Assembly: GCA_032622095.1 (NCBI GenBank)
Contig: CP136069.1
Span: 124,887,450-124,951,449, forward strand
From: Siphonodentalium dalli
Taxonomy: Eukaryota > Mollusca > Scaphopoda > Gadilida > Siphonodentaliidae
Length of the DNA stretch: 64,000 nucleotides
Direction: 5' to 3'
Each line of letters begins with the position of its first letter. Within the stretch, counting starts at the first letter, position 1. Shown here in pieces: positions 50,301 to 57,599 of this stretch. Made by a program: the position numbers and the translations under genes. The notes below the pieces were generated by a model. It was not told the origin of the DNA, searched no databases, and saw nothing but the letters and a program-made list of their open reading frames with translations.

Positions 50301-50695
50301 GCCTGAAGCGATACACTATTATTAAAAAATTTCCATGACCACACATGTTGAAACAATTAAGCCATGCAATTTAATTGACATATGCCATGCAATATCCATG
50401 TAACCTTAAGTAACGGTTGTCTTATAATTCCAGGACAACATTTATCTGCGCTTGGGGCGATAAAGGAGCAGCGGCCCTCAGTGATCAGTTAGTGACGTCA
50501 CCATCATATCCTCCAGAAAAGATTGTTGATACTTGTGGAGCTGGCGACGTTTTCAATGCGACTGTTATTCATGCGTTAGTTTTAGGAAAAACACTTCAGG
50601 AATCTATAAGATTTGGGTGTACAGTCGCCGGGAGGAAAATCGGCAGTCGTGGTTATCAGCATATCGAAGAATTCCATGTAGAGGGATTGTCATGA
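32346..50695 (+). CDS. KHK: ketohexokinase (fructokinase, PfkB family), seven coding exons
   Basis: A cytosolic enzyme that phosphorylates fructose to fructose 1-phosphate with ATP. Exons are 32346-32437, 33440-33556, 39051-39185, 42293-42368, 43645-43771, 47276-47387 and 50434-50695. All junctions are GT/AG and in phase, and they total 921 nt: 306 residues plus TGA (human KHK: 298). The start [16 protein letters not shown] aligns with human ILCVGLVVLDV. Asp15 and Asp27 are kept, WQRGGNASN gives Gly41/Asn42/Asn45, and [13 protein letters not shown] places catalytic Asp258 at the human number. Also seen are [16 protein letters not shown] (exon 4), [13 protein letters not shown] (exon 5), [15 protein letters not shown] (exon 6) and [12 protein letters not shown] (exon 7). 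Exon 3 is 135 nt, the length of the alternative human exons 3A/3C, but only one version is seen. An in-frame TGA precedes the ATG. A TTTTTCAG acceptor at 32296 suggests a separate 5' UTR exon. No AATAAA is near the stop; ATTAAA occurs at about 51247. Confidence 0.95.
32440..32775. repeat. GAGGTCCCCAGAGGG fold-back in ketohexokinase intron 1
   Basis: It begins within 20 bp of the exon-1 donor: GTGTCTGAAACCTGCAGAATG then AGGTCCCCAGAGGGTGAATTT. It ends with the inverted set AAATTGACCCTCTGGGGACA and AATGACAGACACATTATTTC at 32770. The interior has a stretch with GATGAGGCCTGGGCAGAATG. Confidence 0.75.
32795..32860. repeat. half copy of the CAGTAATGCTCTAA hairpin family
   Basis: ACAGTAATGCACTAAATAAT, CGACTCCTTAACCACAGCAG and AATTATGGGTAA match one arm of the hairpins at 45549-45751 and 50715-50931. 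Confidence 0.7.
33562..33680. mobile_element. TTAA MITE end directly behind the ketohexokinase exon-2 donor
   Basis: The exon-2 donor GTAATT at 33557 overlaps into TTTAACCCTTCCATGACTGG, so the element end starts at about intron position +6. It carries one CCAATGCATTC palindrome (33610-33678). A right terminus is not seen. Confidence 0.6.
33681..34618. other. ketohexokinase intron 2, unique-looking part
   Basis: AT-rich DNA with no repeat, ORF or second version of exon 3 that I can detect. Confidence 0.4.
34619..38786. mobile_element. giant fold-back element, copy B (4.17 kb) in ketohexokinase intron 2
   Basis: The ends TAGTCCAGGAGATATTGG and CCAATATCTCCTGGACTA are exact complements, again flanked by ATA on both sides. 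The outer arms at 34730-35690 and 37990-38700 are nearly identical inverted copies. The inner arms meet near 36.54 kb. The interior is inverted relative to copy A: 36900-37230 here matches 8785-9110 there. It lacks the LINE and TTAA insertions of A, has its own deletions near 35.69 and 38.26 kb, and carries a large arm asymmetry. No transposase-like protein is encoded. Confidence 0.85.
38841..38960 (+). pseudogene. 5S rRNA-derived relic (5S pseudogene or SINE head)
   Basis: GATCACTGAAGTTAAGCAAC (38884) and TTGGATGGGTGACCGG (about 38922), then CCAGGTGCTG, align in order and spacing with the 3' two-thirds of animal 5S rRNA. They cover the internal box A and box C promoter parts. The 5' third is barely recognisable and the region after box C is diverged (GGTCAGTGATTCC for GCCTGGGAATACC). 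It sits about 90 bp before ketohexokinase exon 3. It could be a decayed 5S gene copy or the head of a 5S-derived SINE; no tail repeat is evident. Confidence 0.8.
39198..39726. mobile_element. TTAA MITE (CCCTTTCAGTGCCA ends) behind ketohexokinase exon 3
   Basis: The main element is 39253-39722, bounded by TTAA at 39249 and 39723, with ends CCCTTTCAGTGCCA and TGGCACTGAAAGGG. It contains a nested CCAATGCATTC palindrome (39601-39675) and a poly-A run at 39310. A second CCCTTTCTATA end starts at TTAA 39198, only 12 bp past the exon-3 donor. Confidence 0.7.
39727..41156. other. ketohexokinase intron 3, mostly unique
   Basis: No gene or alternative exon is recognised. Fragments at 40480-40530 (AGGAAATGTTCAAATAATAA) and 40590-40700 (CTGCACTATTATTAGGC repeats) look like decayed MITE pieces. 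Confidence 0.4.
41161..41548. mobile_element. TTAA MITE, diverged relative of 6671-7005
   Basis: Bounded by TTAA at 41157-41160 and 41549-41552. Ends are CCTCTTGGTTGCTA and TAGCAGTGAAGCGG. Interior blocks GGTTCTAATTATGAATAATG and ACGTCATTAG mirror the copy in fold-back A. Confidence 0.7.
41553..41760. mobile_element. adjacent TTAA MITE with two CCAATGCATTC-type palindromes
   Basis: It begins CCCTTTCATGACGGGAGCTG at the same TTAA (41549-41552) that ends the previous element. The palindromes are at about 41604-41665 and 41690-41745. The right end runs into the next MITE. Confidence 0.6.
41755..42055. mobile_element. 300-bp MITE sharing termini with the giant fold-back
   Basis: Arms GGGTACCCCTGCACCCCC, TTAACTTCACCCCACTCATT and TTGTTCCTTATTATGTCCTT are repeated inverted at 41960-42045, ending AGCTCCCGGACTA. 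The terminal order (TAGTCC, then CTGCACCCCC, then ACTTCACCCCACT) is the same as in fold-backs A and B. Another such end lies at about 56405-56445. Confidence 0.75.
42380..42870. repeat. diverged dispersed repeat related to 20.77-21.77 kb
   Basis: AATAACGAACCAAAGCTAAA, TTCATTTCATTCATAAGATT and GAACAACGTCATCGTGTAAC correspond in order to segments at 20790, 21680 and 21730. The 20.9-21.3 kb fold-back is absent here. Confidence 0.5.
43330..43560. mobile_element. MITE related to 995-1248 and 48216-48474
   Basis: CCAGGAAATGTTCAGATAAT with its inverted partner ATTATCTAACC, and CTCCAAATGAATAATAGACC followed by GAGTGGGAGAATCCATTTAA, are shared with the 48.2-kb element. It ends at TTAA 43557-43560, 84 bp before ketohexokinase exon 5. 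Confidence 0.6.
43860..45548. other. ketohexokinase intron 5, left part; little seen
   Basis: No gene. A small inverted repeat of CAGTTTTAAATTCGCGC / GCGCGAATTCAAAACTG lies at 44520-44577, with a related single arm at 45108. The ORF at 45238-45450 shows no family resemblance. Confidence 0.45.
45549..45751. mobile_element. long-hairpin MITE (CAGTAATGCTCTAA family), intron copy
   Basis: The left arm (ACAGTAATGCTCTAAGTAAT to GGAAAGCTCTC) and right arm (GAGAGCTTTCC to AGAGCATTACT) are inverted copies of about 95-100 bp with a tiny loop. One small internal deletion is in the left arm. The partner copy follows the ketohexokinase stop codon. Confidence 0.85.
45745..46095. repeat. GAGGTCCCCAGAGGG fold-back, intron 5
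   Basis: A compact palindrome at about 45960-46080 reads CAGAATGAGGTCTCCAGAGG ... CCTCTGGGGACCTCATTCTG around GCCCACTGTGCGGG. A left fragment in opposite orientation starts right at the end of the preceding hairpin. Confidence 0.8.
46255..46350. repeat. CCAATGCATTC palindrome with decayed flanks
   Basis: CCAATGCATTCTCTTATATA at 46261 is mirrored by TATAAGAGAATGCATTGG ending 46315. A half copy follows at 46346. Confidence 0.75.
46480..46985. repeat. GAGGTCCCC family plus half hairpin, intron 5
   Basis: CATCACTAAATTCACCCTCT (46484), AATTGAGGTGCCCAATGG, GAAAGAGGTCCTCAGAGGAT and CCCTCTGGGGGACCTCATTC (46780) belong to the fold-back family. GATACACTAATGCCCTAATT to GGAAAGCTCTC (46850-46962) is one arm of the hairpin MITE. 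Confidence 0.7.
47037..47224. mobile_element. 188-bp TTAA MITE 48 bp upstream of ketohexokinase exon 6
   Basis: Bounded by TTAA at 47033-47036 and 47225-47228. Ends are CCCTTCCATGAC and GTCATGAAAGGG, with an inner palindrome CCAATGCATTCTCTTATATG at 47088-47178. Exon 6 begins at 47276, so the branch-point and polypyrimidine region is immediately adjacent. Confidence 0.8.
47450..47850. repeat. GAGGTCCCCAGAGGG fold-back, intron 6 copy 1
   Basis: Arms at 47460-47500 and 47740-47840 carry GAATGAGGTCCCCAGAGGGT and its complement. The interior has TCCCCAGTTGGTGTTGGT and CACCTCGATTATGCATTTTA, shared with the 45.8-kb copy. Confidence 0.75.
48216..48474. mobile_element. TTAA MITE in ketohexokinase intron 6
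   Basis: Bounded by TTAA at 48212-48215 and 48475-48478, left end CCCTTTCTTTGATAA. Inner blocks match the elements at 43.33 kb and 1 kb. Confidence 0.65.
48570..48990. repeat. GAGGTCCCCAGAGGG fold-back, intron 6 copy 2
   Basis: Palindrome 48878-48965 (CAGAATGAGGTCCCCAGAGG ... CCTCTGGGGACCTCATTCTG) plus a second, more diverged palindrome at 48605-48700 with GGTTCCCAGATGG arms. Confidence 0.75.
48991..49725. other. ketohexokinase intron 6, unique part
   Basis: No feature that I can support. The frame at 49198-49386 has no recognisable family and no splice context. Confidence 0.4.
49731..49905. mobile_element. 175-bp near-perfect hairpin with TTAA ends
   Basis: The whole element is one palindrome. 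The left arm CCCTTTCAGTGCCAAGTCCG through CCTTGATCATTTTTCAAATT reaches a centre ATACATCAATGTAT, then the complement returns to CGGACTTGGCGCTGAAAGGG. Flanking TTAA sits at 49726 and 49906. It shares ends with the 39253-39722 element. Confidence 0.85.
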
Positions 50696-50714
50696 TGTGA
50701 AGCACCTAAAGGCA

Positions 50715-50931
50715 TACAGTAGTGCTCTAATTAATCGACTTCTTAACCACAGCAGAATTATGGGTAACTTTTCAGGATTTAGTAGGAAATATGGCTTGTT
50801 GCCATTCATCGGAAAGCTCTCACCAAGAGCTTTCCGATGAATGGCAACAAGCCATATTTCCGACTAAATCCTGAAAAGTTACCCATAATTCTGCTGTGGT
50901 TAAGAAGTCGATTAATTAGAGCATTACTGTA
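50715..50931. mobile_element. 217-bp hairpin MITE just after the ketohexokinase stop codon
   Basis: Arms of about 105 bp (TACAGTAGTGCTCTAATTAA to GGAAAGCTCT and back) differ at about two positions around a loop of about 6 nt. It begins 20 nt after the TGA, so it should lie in the mature 3' UTR and fold into a long double-stranded stem. A sister copy is at 45549-45751, and half copies are at 32795 and 46850. Confidence 0.9.
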
Positions 50932-51152
50932 GTCCGGTTATTTTCAAGTGCCATCAAATTTACCACATTTTTAGGCAACACAGGCGCCCCCAAGAGCCAA
51001 TTATGCCGGAGCGATTGTTACCTACAATTCTTCGGGAAAAAAAGGCACTTCATGTGGCCTTTCGCCTGATGTCATTACCAGTATTATCCCTGCCATCTTT
51101 CACTAGCTGGATTATGTCAAAGGAAACTTGAACTACTGCTGCTAACTGCAGT

Positions 51153-51245
51153 TATGGACACAATGGTTCATCACTACCTTATGATATTATGGACACAATG
51201 GTTCATCACTACCTTATGCTATTATGGACACAATGGTTCATCATG
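51153..51245. repeat. three-copy 34-bp minisatellite
   Basis: TTATGGACACAATGGTTCAT followed by CACTACCTTATGATA occurs three times, the last copy truncated. Confidence 0.85.
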
Positions 51246-51269
51246 AAATTAAACAATATTTGGAATGTG

Positions 51270-51720
51270 AGCTTAGGACCACAGGTCACATTCGATTATG
51301 TGTGAGATCTGCCCATTTCTACTGGAGTTATTGTCCTTGTCAACTTAGAATTCTGTAAGATTATTTTGATTTCCGGATGATAACTTTATTTTTAGTTATC
51401 TGATTCGTTTTCAAATTTTGTATGTGGATGACTTACATGAAAATAGAGGTCAAGTTCAAATATGGGTGCAGTGGTGCAAGTCTGCCCATTATTACCAGAG
51501 TTGTTATCAATGTCGTTTATTTTGCTTTTCCTGGATGATAAATTTAAATTTTAGTAATCTCAATGTTGTAAAATTTGTTATCTGGATTATTCACATGCAA
51601 ATATAGGTCAAGTTTTGATATGGTATGGTTCGCCCACTGATTTTTACTGGAGTTATGGTCCTTGCCGACTCAGTATTTGCCAATTGTTTTCGTTTCCGAA
51701 TGACAACTTTAATTTTTGCC
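51270..51720 (+). repeat. three diverged about 170-bp tandem units
   Basis: Each unit contains a CTGCCCATT(T)...ACCAGAGTT or TACTGGAGTTATTGTCCTTG block, then a TTTTCCGGATGATAA-like block and TTATCTGGATTATTCACATG. No persistent reading frame. Probably part of a dispersed repeat. Confidence 0.55.
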
Positions 51721-51729
51721 ATTTTGGCA

Positions 51730-51960
51730 TGTGGATTATTAAATAATTTATGATATCACAAACTGATTTTAAGATATCTCTAATTCCAATTTGTTTTATC
51801 ATAAATTAATTTTGTTATATCATAAAATTGAATATATTATATCACAAAATAGTAAGCATTTAGTGATATCAATAATTTGATTTTGTGATAATCTTACATA
51901 CATTTCGTGATATCATAAAATTGAATTTGTGGAATTAAATTATTAAATCACAATTATGGA
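51730..51960. repeat. AT-rich tract of TGATATCA / TTATATCATAAA words
   Basis: At least eight words such as GATATCACAAA, ATATCATAAAATTGAAT and GTGATATCAATAATTTGATT alternate in both orientations, resembling a decayed palindrome array. Confidence 0.5.
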
Positions 51961-53725
51961 AGCTACAATATCAATGGATGCCACAGCTATTGAAAAACTT
52001 ACCCAACCACGGGTGTGGAATAAATGGAGAACACAACTGGCATCATAATCTAAAAATATTTTATCGAACTCCTTGCATTCTGTCCACAGCTCATTTGACA
52101 AAATACTCGATTAGGATGCGCGTTGTGTTCTGTTGTATATATTGGACACCTCCATCATAATCCAAAATGGGACCTATTAATTTTATTATACAAATTTATC
52201 CATTATTTAATAGATCAAGACTCGATCTCTGGACATTTTATCGACAATTAGGTATAAAATTGTAGGCATACAGATTAAATGTTCATGATTTATGATGTCC
52301 TCTGGAAAATGTAGTTAACTGCCTAATTCATAAAGATGAATAAGGCCATGTGGCCGAACATTTCTCACAAAGAGAGTATTAATATGATTATACGTAGGCA
52401 CGCAAGGACAACCCACGACATACACAAACTGATAAATATATGTTTCATTAAAAAAAAGCGTGATTGTCATTTTTTCCTCCCAATACCATCCTTGATTCCT
52501 TGAAACGACGATATTACCACCCCCAACTACATCCTGACACTGATAGCTGTTACCCCATCATAAAATTAACTTTGACAACTTTAAACCACACCATTCCATG
52601 TATGCTTGTAACTAGTGGAGTAGATTTAGACTATTTTACAAGGCAATGGTTCAATTTGTGACCAAAGCATGAAACATTGCACAAGTTTAGGGTGTCACCA
52701 TACCTTAATTTTTTGACATGGAGCCACCTCCAAATCAACTGCCATCTTGTATTTTGGCGGCCATCTGAGCCATATTTACCAAAATAAATAAATTTTCTTT
52801 GGATCTTATCACAAGTAATAGCTCAAATATGAAACAAATTCAATTCCTCTGATAATGTGCATTATTATTCAAATTTAGAGTGTGATCTGTATGAATTTTT
52901 CGGTGGCCATCTTGATTTTCATTGGAAATGTTTATCTTTATTATCTTTTATGTCGCTATTGTTGTGACTGCAATCCAGATAGAGCTTTTCACATTTTGGA
53001 TAAATGGTGCAATTTGGTGGGTGCTGATCTGCGAGAAATAAAATTTGTTAAACTAAACATGGTTCTCAGACTTTTTTTAATTAGGTAGTGGCCATGAGAT
53101 TTTTGATGGCTACAACTACAGTTGCGATGCAATTTTAGCACTGAACCCGGTCTAGCTATGGAGAATTTTGGGCTTTGGACGAATGTTGATTGTAATATCA
53201 ATTAACATTCAGCATGTGTTACTGTATGTTAATACAGTGCCATATGTTAATACAGTGCCATGACCATTAGTTATTCATGCACTATAGCTATAAGTAATTT
53301 AATAGATGCAAAAGCTAGGTGATATAGTTATGCTCCAAGTTCAGTTATTGCCAAAAGTATGTGTCAATTCCCTCAGTAAAGTCGCCAATAATCTGTTGTC
53401 TGTTGAGTCCAATGCAAAATATCTCACCAAGTCTGAATCTCTACAGGTTGAATTCTTGTTTAATTTATACTGTTTACCAGCTGATTGAAGCCATATTGTG
53501 GTATTATTATGAGCTGTATGACAAACAAAAATGCAGTGTCACTCATTTTTGGTGTTGGATGCCAACAGTGTCACCATGCAGTCTATCCCACATACATCGG
53601 AAGATTACAGCAAGAATTATTCTACATGCAAAGCGATTTTGGAAAAGCTTCAACCTTCAACATTCAACCTTGCTTCAACATGGGCTGGTAGGAGGACCCC
53701 TCGTGCATCCCCCACTACTTAATCT
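51961..53725. other. intergenic; no supported gene
   Basis: Short open frames occur (for example 53361-53735 and 53485-53691) in overlapping frames, with no recognisable domain or splice pattern. A short direct repeat of TGTTAATACAGTGCCAT is at 53227-53263. Confidence 0.4.
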
Positions 53726-53727
53726 TA

Positions 53728-54836
53728 ATCTCTAAATGATTTGGAGATATCTCTAAATCAGCACATATCCATAATTGAACCTGGAATTGAACTTATCTCT
53801 AAATGAATTAGAGATATCTCCAAATGAATTGAAGATATCTCTAAATCATTTGAAGATATCTCTAATTCATTTAAGGATAAGTTCTTTTTGAACATATGTC
53901 ACATATCCGTAAATAAAATACTTCTCCATAATTCGATTTGGAGATATCTCCAAATAATTGGAGATATCTCCAAATGATTTAGAGATATCTCTAATCATTT
54001 GGAGATATCTCTAAATGAATTGGAGATATCTCTAAATCGACATATCCACAATTGGACATATCCATAAATAAATACTTCTACATAATTCGGTTTGGAGATA
54101 TCTCTAATTCATTTGAAGATATCTCTAATTCATTTGAAGATATCTCTAAATATTTGGAGATATCTCCAAATATTTGAAGATATTTCCAAATATTTAGAGA
54201 TATCTCCAAATATTTGAGTATTTGTGCATGGGCAGCCAAATTAACATATACTCAAATATTTGGAGATATCTCTAATTCATTTGGAGATATCTCCAATTAA
54301 TTAGATATATCTCCAAATATTTAGTGATATCTCTAAATTATTTGCACTTCTCCTCAAATAAGTACTTATCCATAACAAAGAAGAGCATTTGGAGATATCT
54401 TTAATTCATTTTTGGATAAGTGGATAAATCGAATATACTTAAATACATTTGTGGATATCTCTAAATGATTTGAAGAGATCTTCAAATATTTGGAGATGTC
54501 TCCAAATAATTGGAGATATCTCCAAATGAATTAGAGATATCTCCAAACATTTGAAGATATCTCCAAATGAATTAGAGATATCTCCAAATGAATTAGAGAT
54601 ATCTCCAAATATTTAGAGATATATCTTCAAATGGTTTTGTGTCCTAAATAGTTAGGGTATGAATTAAACAGCTCTCCAAATCGATTTAGAGATATCTGCA
54701 ATTTATTTGAAGATATCTCCAAATGTACTAGAGATATCTCTAAATATTTGGATATAACTCCAAATATTTAGAGATATCTCCAAATATTTAGAGATATCTC
54801 CAAATATTTGAGTATATGTTAATTTGGCTGCCCATA
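53728..54836. repeat. palindrome array with GGAGATATCTCC core
   Basis: More than 40 copies of (G/A)GAGATATCTC(C/T), an EcoRV-centred palindrome, are spaced by AAAT(G/A)A(T)TT or AAATATTT words. Part of the array is capped by inverted arms: GGGCAGCCAAATTAACATAT (54231) and ATATGTTAATTTGGCTGCCC (to 54835). These resemble the caps of the 19.8-25.0 kb fold-backs. Confidence 0.85.
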
Positions 54837-55195
54837 GAGGTGTGATCTGTGCTTAATTTTGATCTGGACTGTACTGTAAATTCTATTATTCTCAATGGAA
54901 GGCGAATAACTATATCTCTTAGTTTGCATTCTGATGCATTCTGGATTGACAATGGGTAGAAATCTTGGAATGAATCTGAGAATCTCTATCACTTGGTGGA
55001 CACTCTGTGTCACAGCTTTTCCGTATTATGGTGGAATATATATGTTGTTGGTTGCTCTTCCAAATAGTATGTAATATGTTGTGTATATTGTTATCATGAC
55101 ATTTTATTATTATGTGGGCCTCTAACAGCAAATAATTTGGGTCCTAGGGTAGTTACTGGGTCAAAGTTTAGCCTTACTCTGTTACATTTTTTTCC
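54837..55195. other. spacer; nothing seen
   Basis: AT-rich DNA between two fold-back elements, no supported feature. Confidence 0.4.
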
Positions 55196-55200
55196 CGATT

Positions 55201-56056
55201 ATCATCACCCCATGCATCCGGATATGCTCGTAGCGGAAGACATGCTCGTAGCGGAATAACCATATGGCCCGCGATTTGCACACCGTTCACGGTTAGACAC
55301 ATGTTGCACCAAAACCAACACATACCAGTGGTTGACGATGGTGGTACTATTTGTGGCTATAATTTACCCAACTGCACATCAAACTTCTTTAAACATGGAC
55401 GCAGTTTAATCCTATTTTACCGGGAAGTTAGGCCAAAAATTGTGGCAAAATTTGCATTTCTTACATAAAATTACGATTTCTGTGGTAACAGCCCAGACAA
55501 TATAGTCTTTGCATACATTGCTATTTCCGCGGACATTCCCTTAATATAATAGACAACATTTTCTGTCATGTTTCTACATTTTCCATAGTAAAAAATAACC
55601 ATATATTCAGGTCATAGCAAGAAAATATGGCATGTCTATAGCAGTGGTTTTATGTTTGCTATAGACATGCCCCAAAATCAAGTGAGTGCCTCCATGGAAA
55701 CTAATTTTTCGGGCACTTATATGATTGACATTGCAAACATGTCCAGTTCATTTTGAAGCTAAGATATCATACTTTGAGAGACTGTATGTTATATAATGTG
55801 TCAATGCAAAGATTCATTAAAATTTGATAAAACTTACATCGAGTAAGTATTTCAGGTCATAATTTTCGTATAAAACCCGCTCATTTCTGTAGACCGATTA
55901 TCGCTGTTAACGTTTAAAAAAAATCAAGGTAAAATAAACCGTGTTTTTATGAAATATCTTACGACAACTAAAGACGATGTGCAAATGGCGGGCCATGTGG
56001 TTATTCCGCAACGAGCATGTCTTCCGCTACGAGCATATCCGGATGCATGGGGTGAT
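55201..56056. mobile_element. 856-bp fold-back element with about 85-bp arms (GCTCGTAGCGGAA)
   Basis: The left arm ATCATCACCCCATGCATCCG / GATATGCTCGTAGCGGAAGA / CGGAATAACCATATGGCCCG is inverted at 55983-56056. Interior hairpin GGCATGTCTATAGCA ... TGCTATAGACATGCC at 55632-55673. No ORF of note. Confidence 0.8.
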
Positions 56057-56345
56057 CATGGGATGGGGGGAATGAATCCTATATAAGTGATGTCATTGTT
56101 ATTGGATTTTAACATGTGATGTGCAATTTTGTAGGTATTTGGACACTCTATCCACTGATGGCAAAAATACATGTTTTCATATGTCTTCCGCTACGAGCAT
56201 ATCCGGATGCATGGGGTGATCATGGGATGGGGGGAATGAATCATATATAAGTGATGTCATTGTTATTGGATTTTAACATGTGATGTGCAATTTTGTAGGT
56301 ATTTGGATACTCTATCCAATGATGGCAAAAATACATGTTTTCATT
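56017..56345 (+). repeat. two-copy 164-bp tandem duplication
   Basis: The unit from ATGTCTTCCGCTACGAGCAT through TGATCATGGGATGGGGGGAA to AAAAATACATGTTTTCAT is repeated almost exactly from 56181. The first copy overlaps the right end of the fold-back element. Confidence 0.85.
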
Positions 56346-56399
56346 GATGACGTCACCAGAAATCAAAAGGTCATACAACAGTGATAAAAACACAAATAT

Positions 56400-56940
56400 A
56401 ATAGTCTGGGAGCTGATATGGTACCCCTGCACCCCCGACCGCAGTCCTTAAAGGTACTCAATCCGTAAAGAGGGTCCCCATCTCAACAGATTCCAACAAC
56501 AACAATCCGATCAGAGGGTCCTATATTACTATTTCTTTGGCTTTGGGGGTAAAAAATATTTGATTCGAGTCGAGGAACCCATCAAACAAAGCTCAGAGTT
56601 ATTAGATATTGATTTTTGAAATTTATTATGTTCTCGAGATGAGTACTAATAATTGCCGTGAATTTCGTATCCTGCTCGAGATTTTTACACCAAAACTCTA
56701 TTCAAACAGACAAGGATGGATAACTCTAAAATCAAGTGGTAATAATCACGCAATTTTGACTGAGATCTGGGCCAGAAAGTATTCCCGATAATGAAAAATA
56801 ATAGATTTCTAAAATTGATATCTAGCAAATCTGAGCTTTGATGGGTGACATCCTCGACTCGAATCAAATATTTTTGACCCCCGAAGCCATTGAAATAGTA
56901 ATTGAGAGGAGTTTTATCGGATTGAGTACCTTTAACTTTA
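56400..56940. mobile_element. MITE end (TAGTCTGGGAGCTGATATGG) and full TTAAAGGTACTCAATC fold-back
   Basis: 56403-56445 matches one terminus of the 41755-42055 MITE. From CTTAAAGGTACTCAATCCG (56448) to CGGATTGAGTACCTTTAA (56937) is a complete relative of the element in the selenouridine synthase intron. Confidence 0.7.
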
Positions 56941-57595
56941 CCCTACTCGTGTTCTTCTTTATTATATCGATCAACTCTTAAAGATGGATTATCTCTTTAA
57001 ATAACACATAAAATATAAAAATAAAATAATAGATATGATCTGAAGACCAATGTCCGGAAAAGCTTCTATTAATATTGATTTTATTTCGAATATTAAATCG
57101 GGCCCGTTTATGTTACTATTTTTAGAACCGACCATTCGGATCAGACCGTATTGCGATATAGAGCACTGGGCTGTTCCTACGGCTACGCGATGAATGTCAA
57201 ATATCACAGATTGGTTGTTTGTATTGTTTTGTTCCAGAGATATAAGCGATAATGAGTATAATTAACGTTTATTTGTGACAAAATTGCACAATATAATTTC
57301 TGGTCTCTGTTAACAGTAACTTACCACTATTGTTCGTTAGCTGAACAAACACACCTTTTTAGACCAGAAAATATTCGAAATAAAATTAATATTAATCGAT
57401 AGAAGCATTTCCGGACAGGAGTCTTCGATTCAAATCTAATATTGTATACCCCGGTAATTATATAATACATGTTTACAAAGAGATAATCCACCTTTAAGCA
57501 CTGTTAACACGAAATGAAAGTGTCAATGACACTGTAGCTCAACTTAGGTAGGGGAATAATTTAATGGTTTACAGTAAATGGAGAAATAGGAAAGA
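56941..57595. other. intergenic with a short inverted repeat
   Basis: Inverted blocks GACCAATGTCCGGAAAAGCT / ATAGAAGCATTTCCGGACAG and TTGATTTTATTTCGAATATT / AATATTCGAAATAAAATTAA (57046-57105 and 57367-57420) suggest a further fold-back MITE. No gene. Confidence 0.5.
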
Positions 57596-57599
57596 TGCT

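Noticed and set aside
50417-50433. Independent start codon for the GAGD-containing frame at 50.4 kb
   Set aside because: The upstream codons lie before a TATAATTCCAG acceptor. The frame is the last exon of ketohexokinase, not a separate kinase gene.
53361-53735. 124-codon frame and two overlapping frames
   Set aside because: Three overlapping frames of similar length, no domain, no splice or start context; probably chance.
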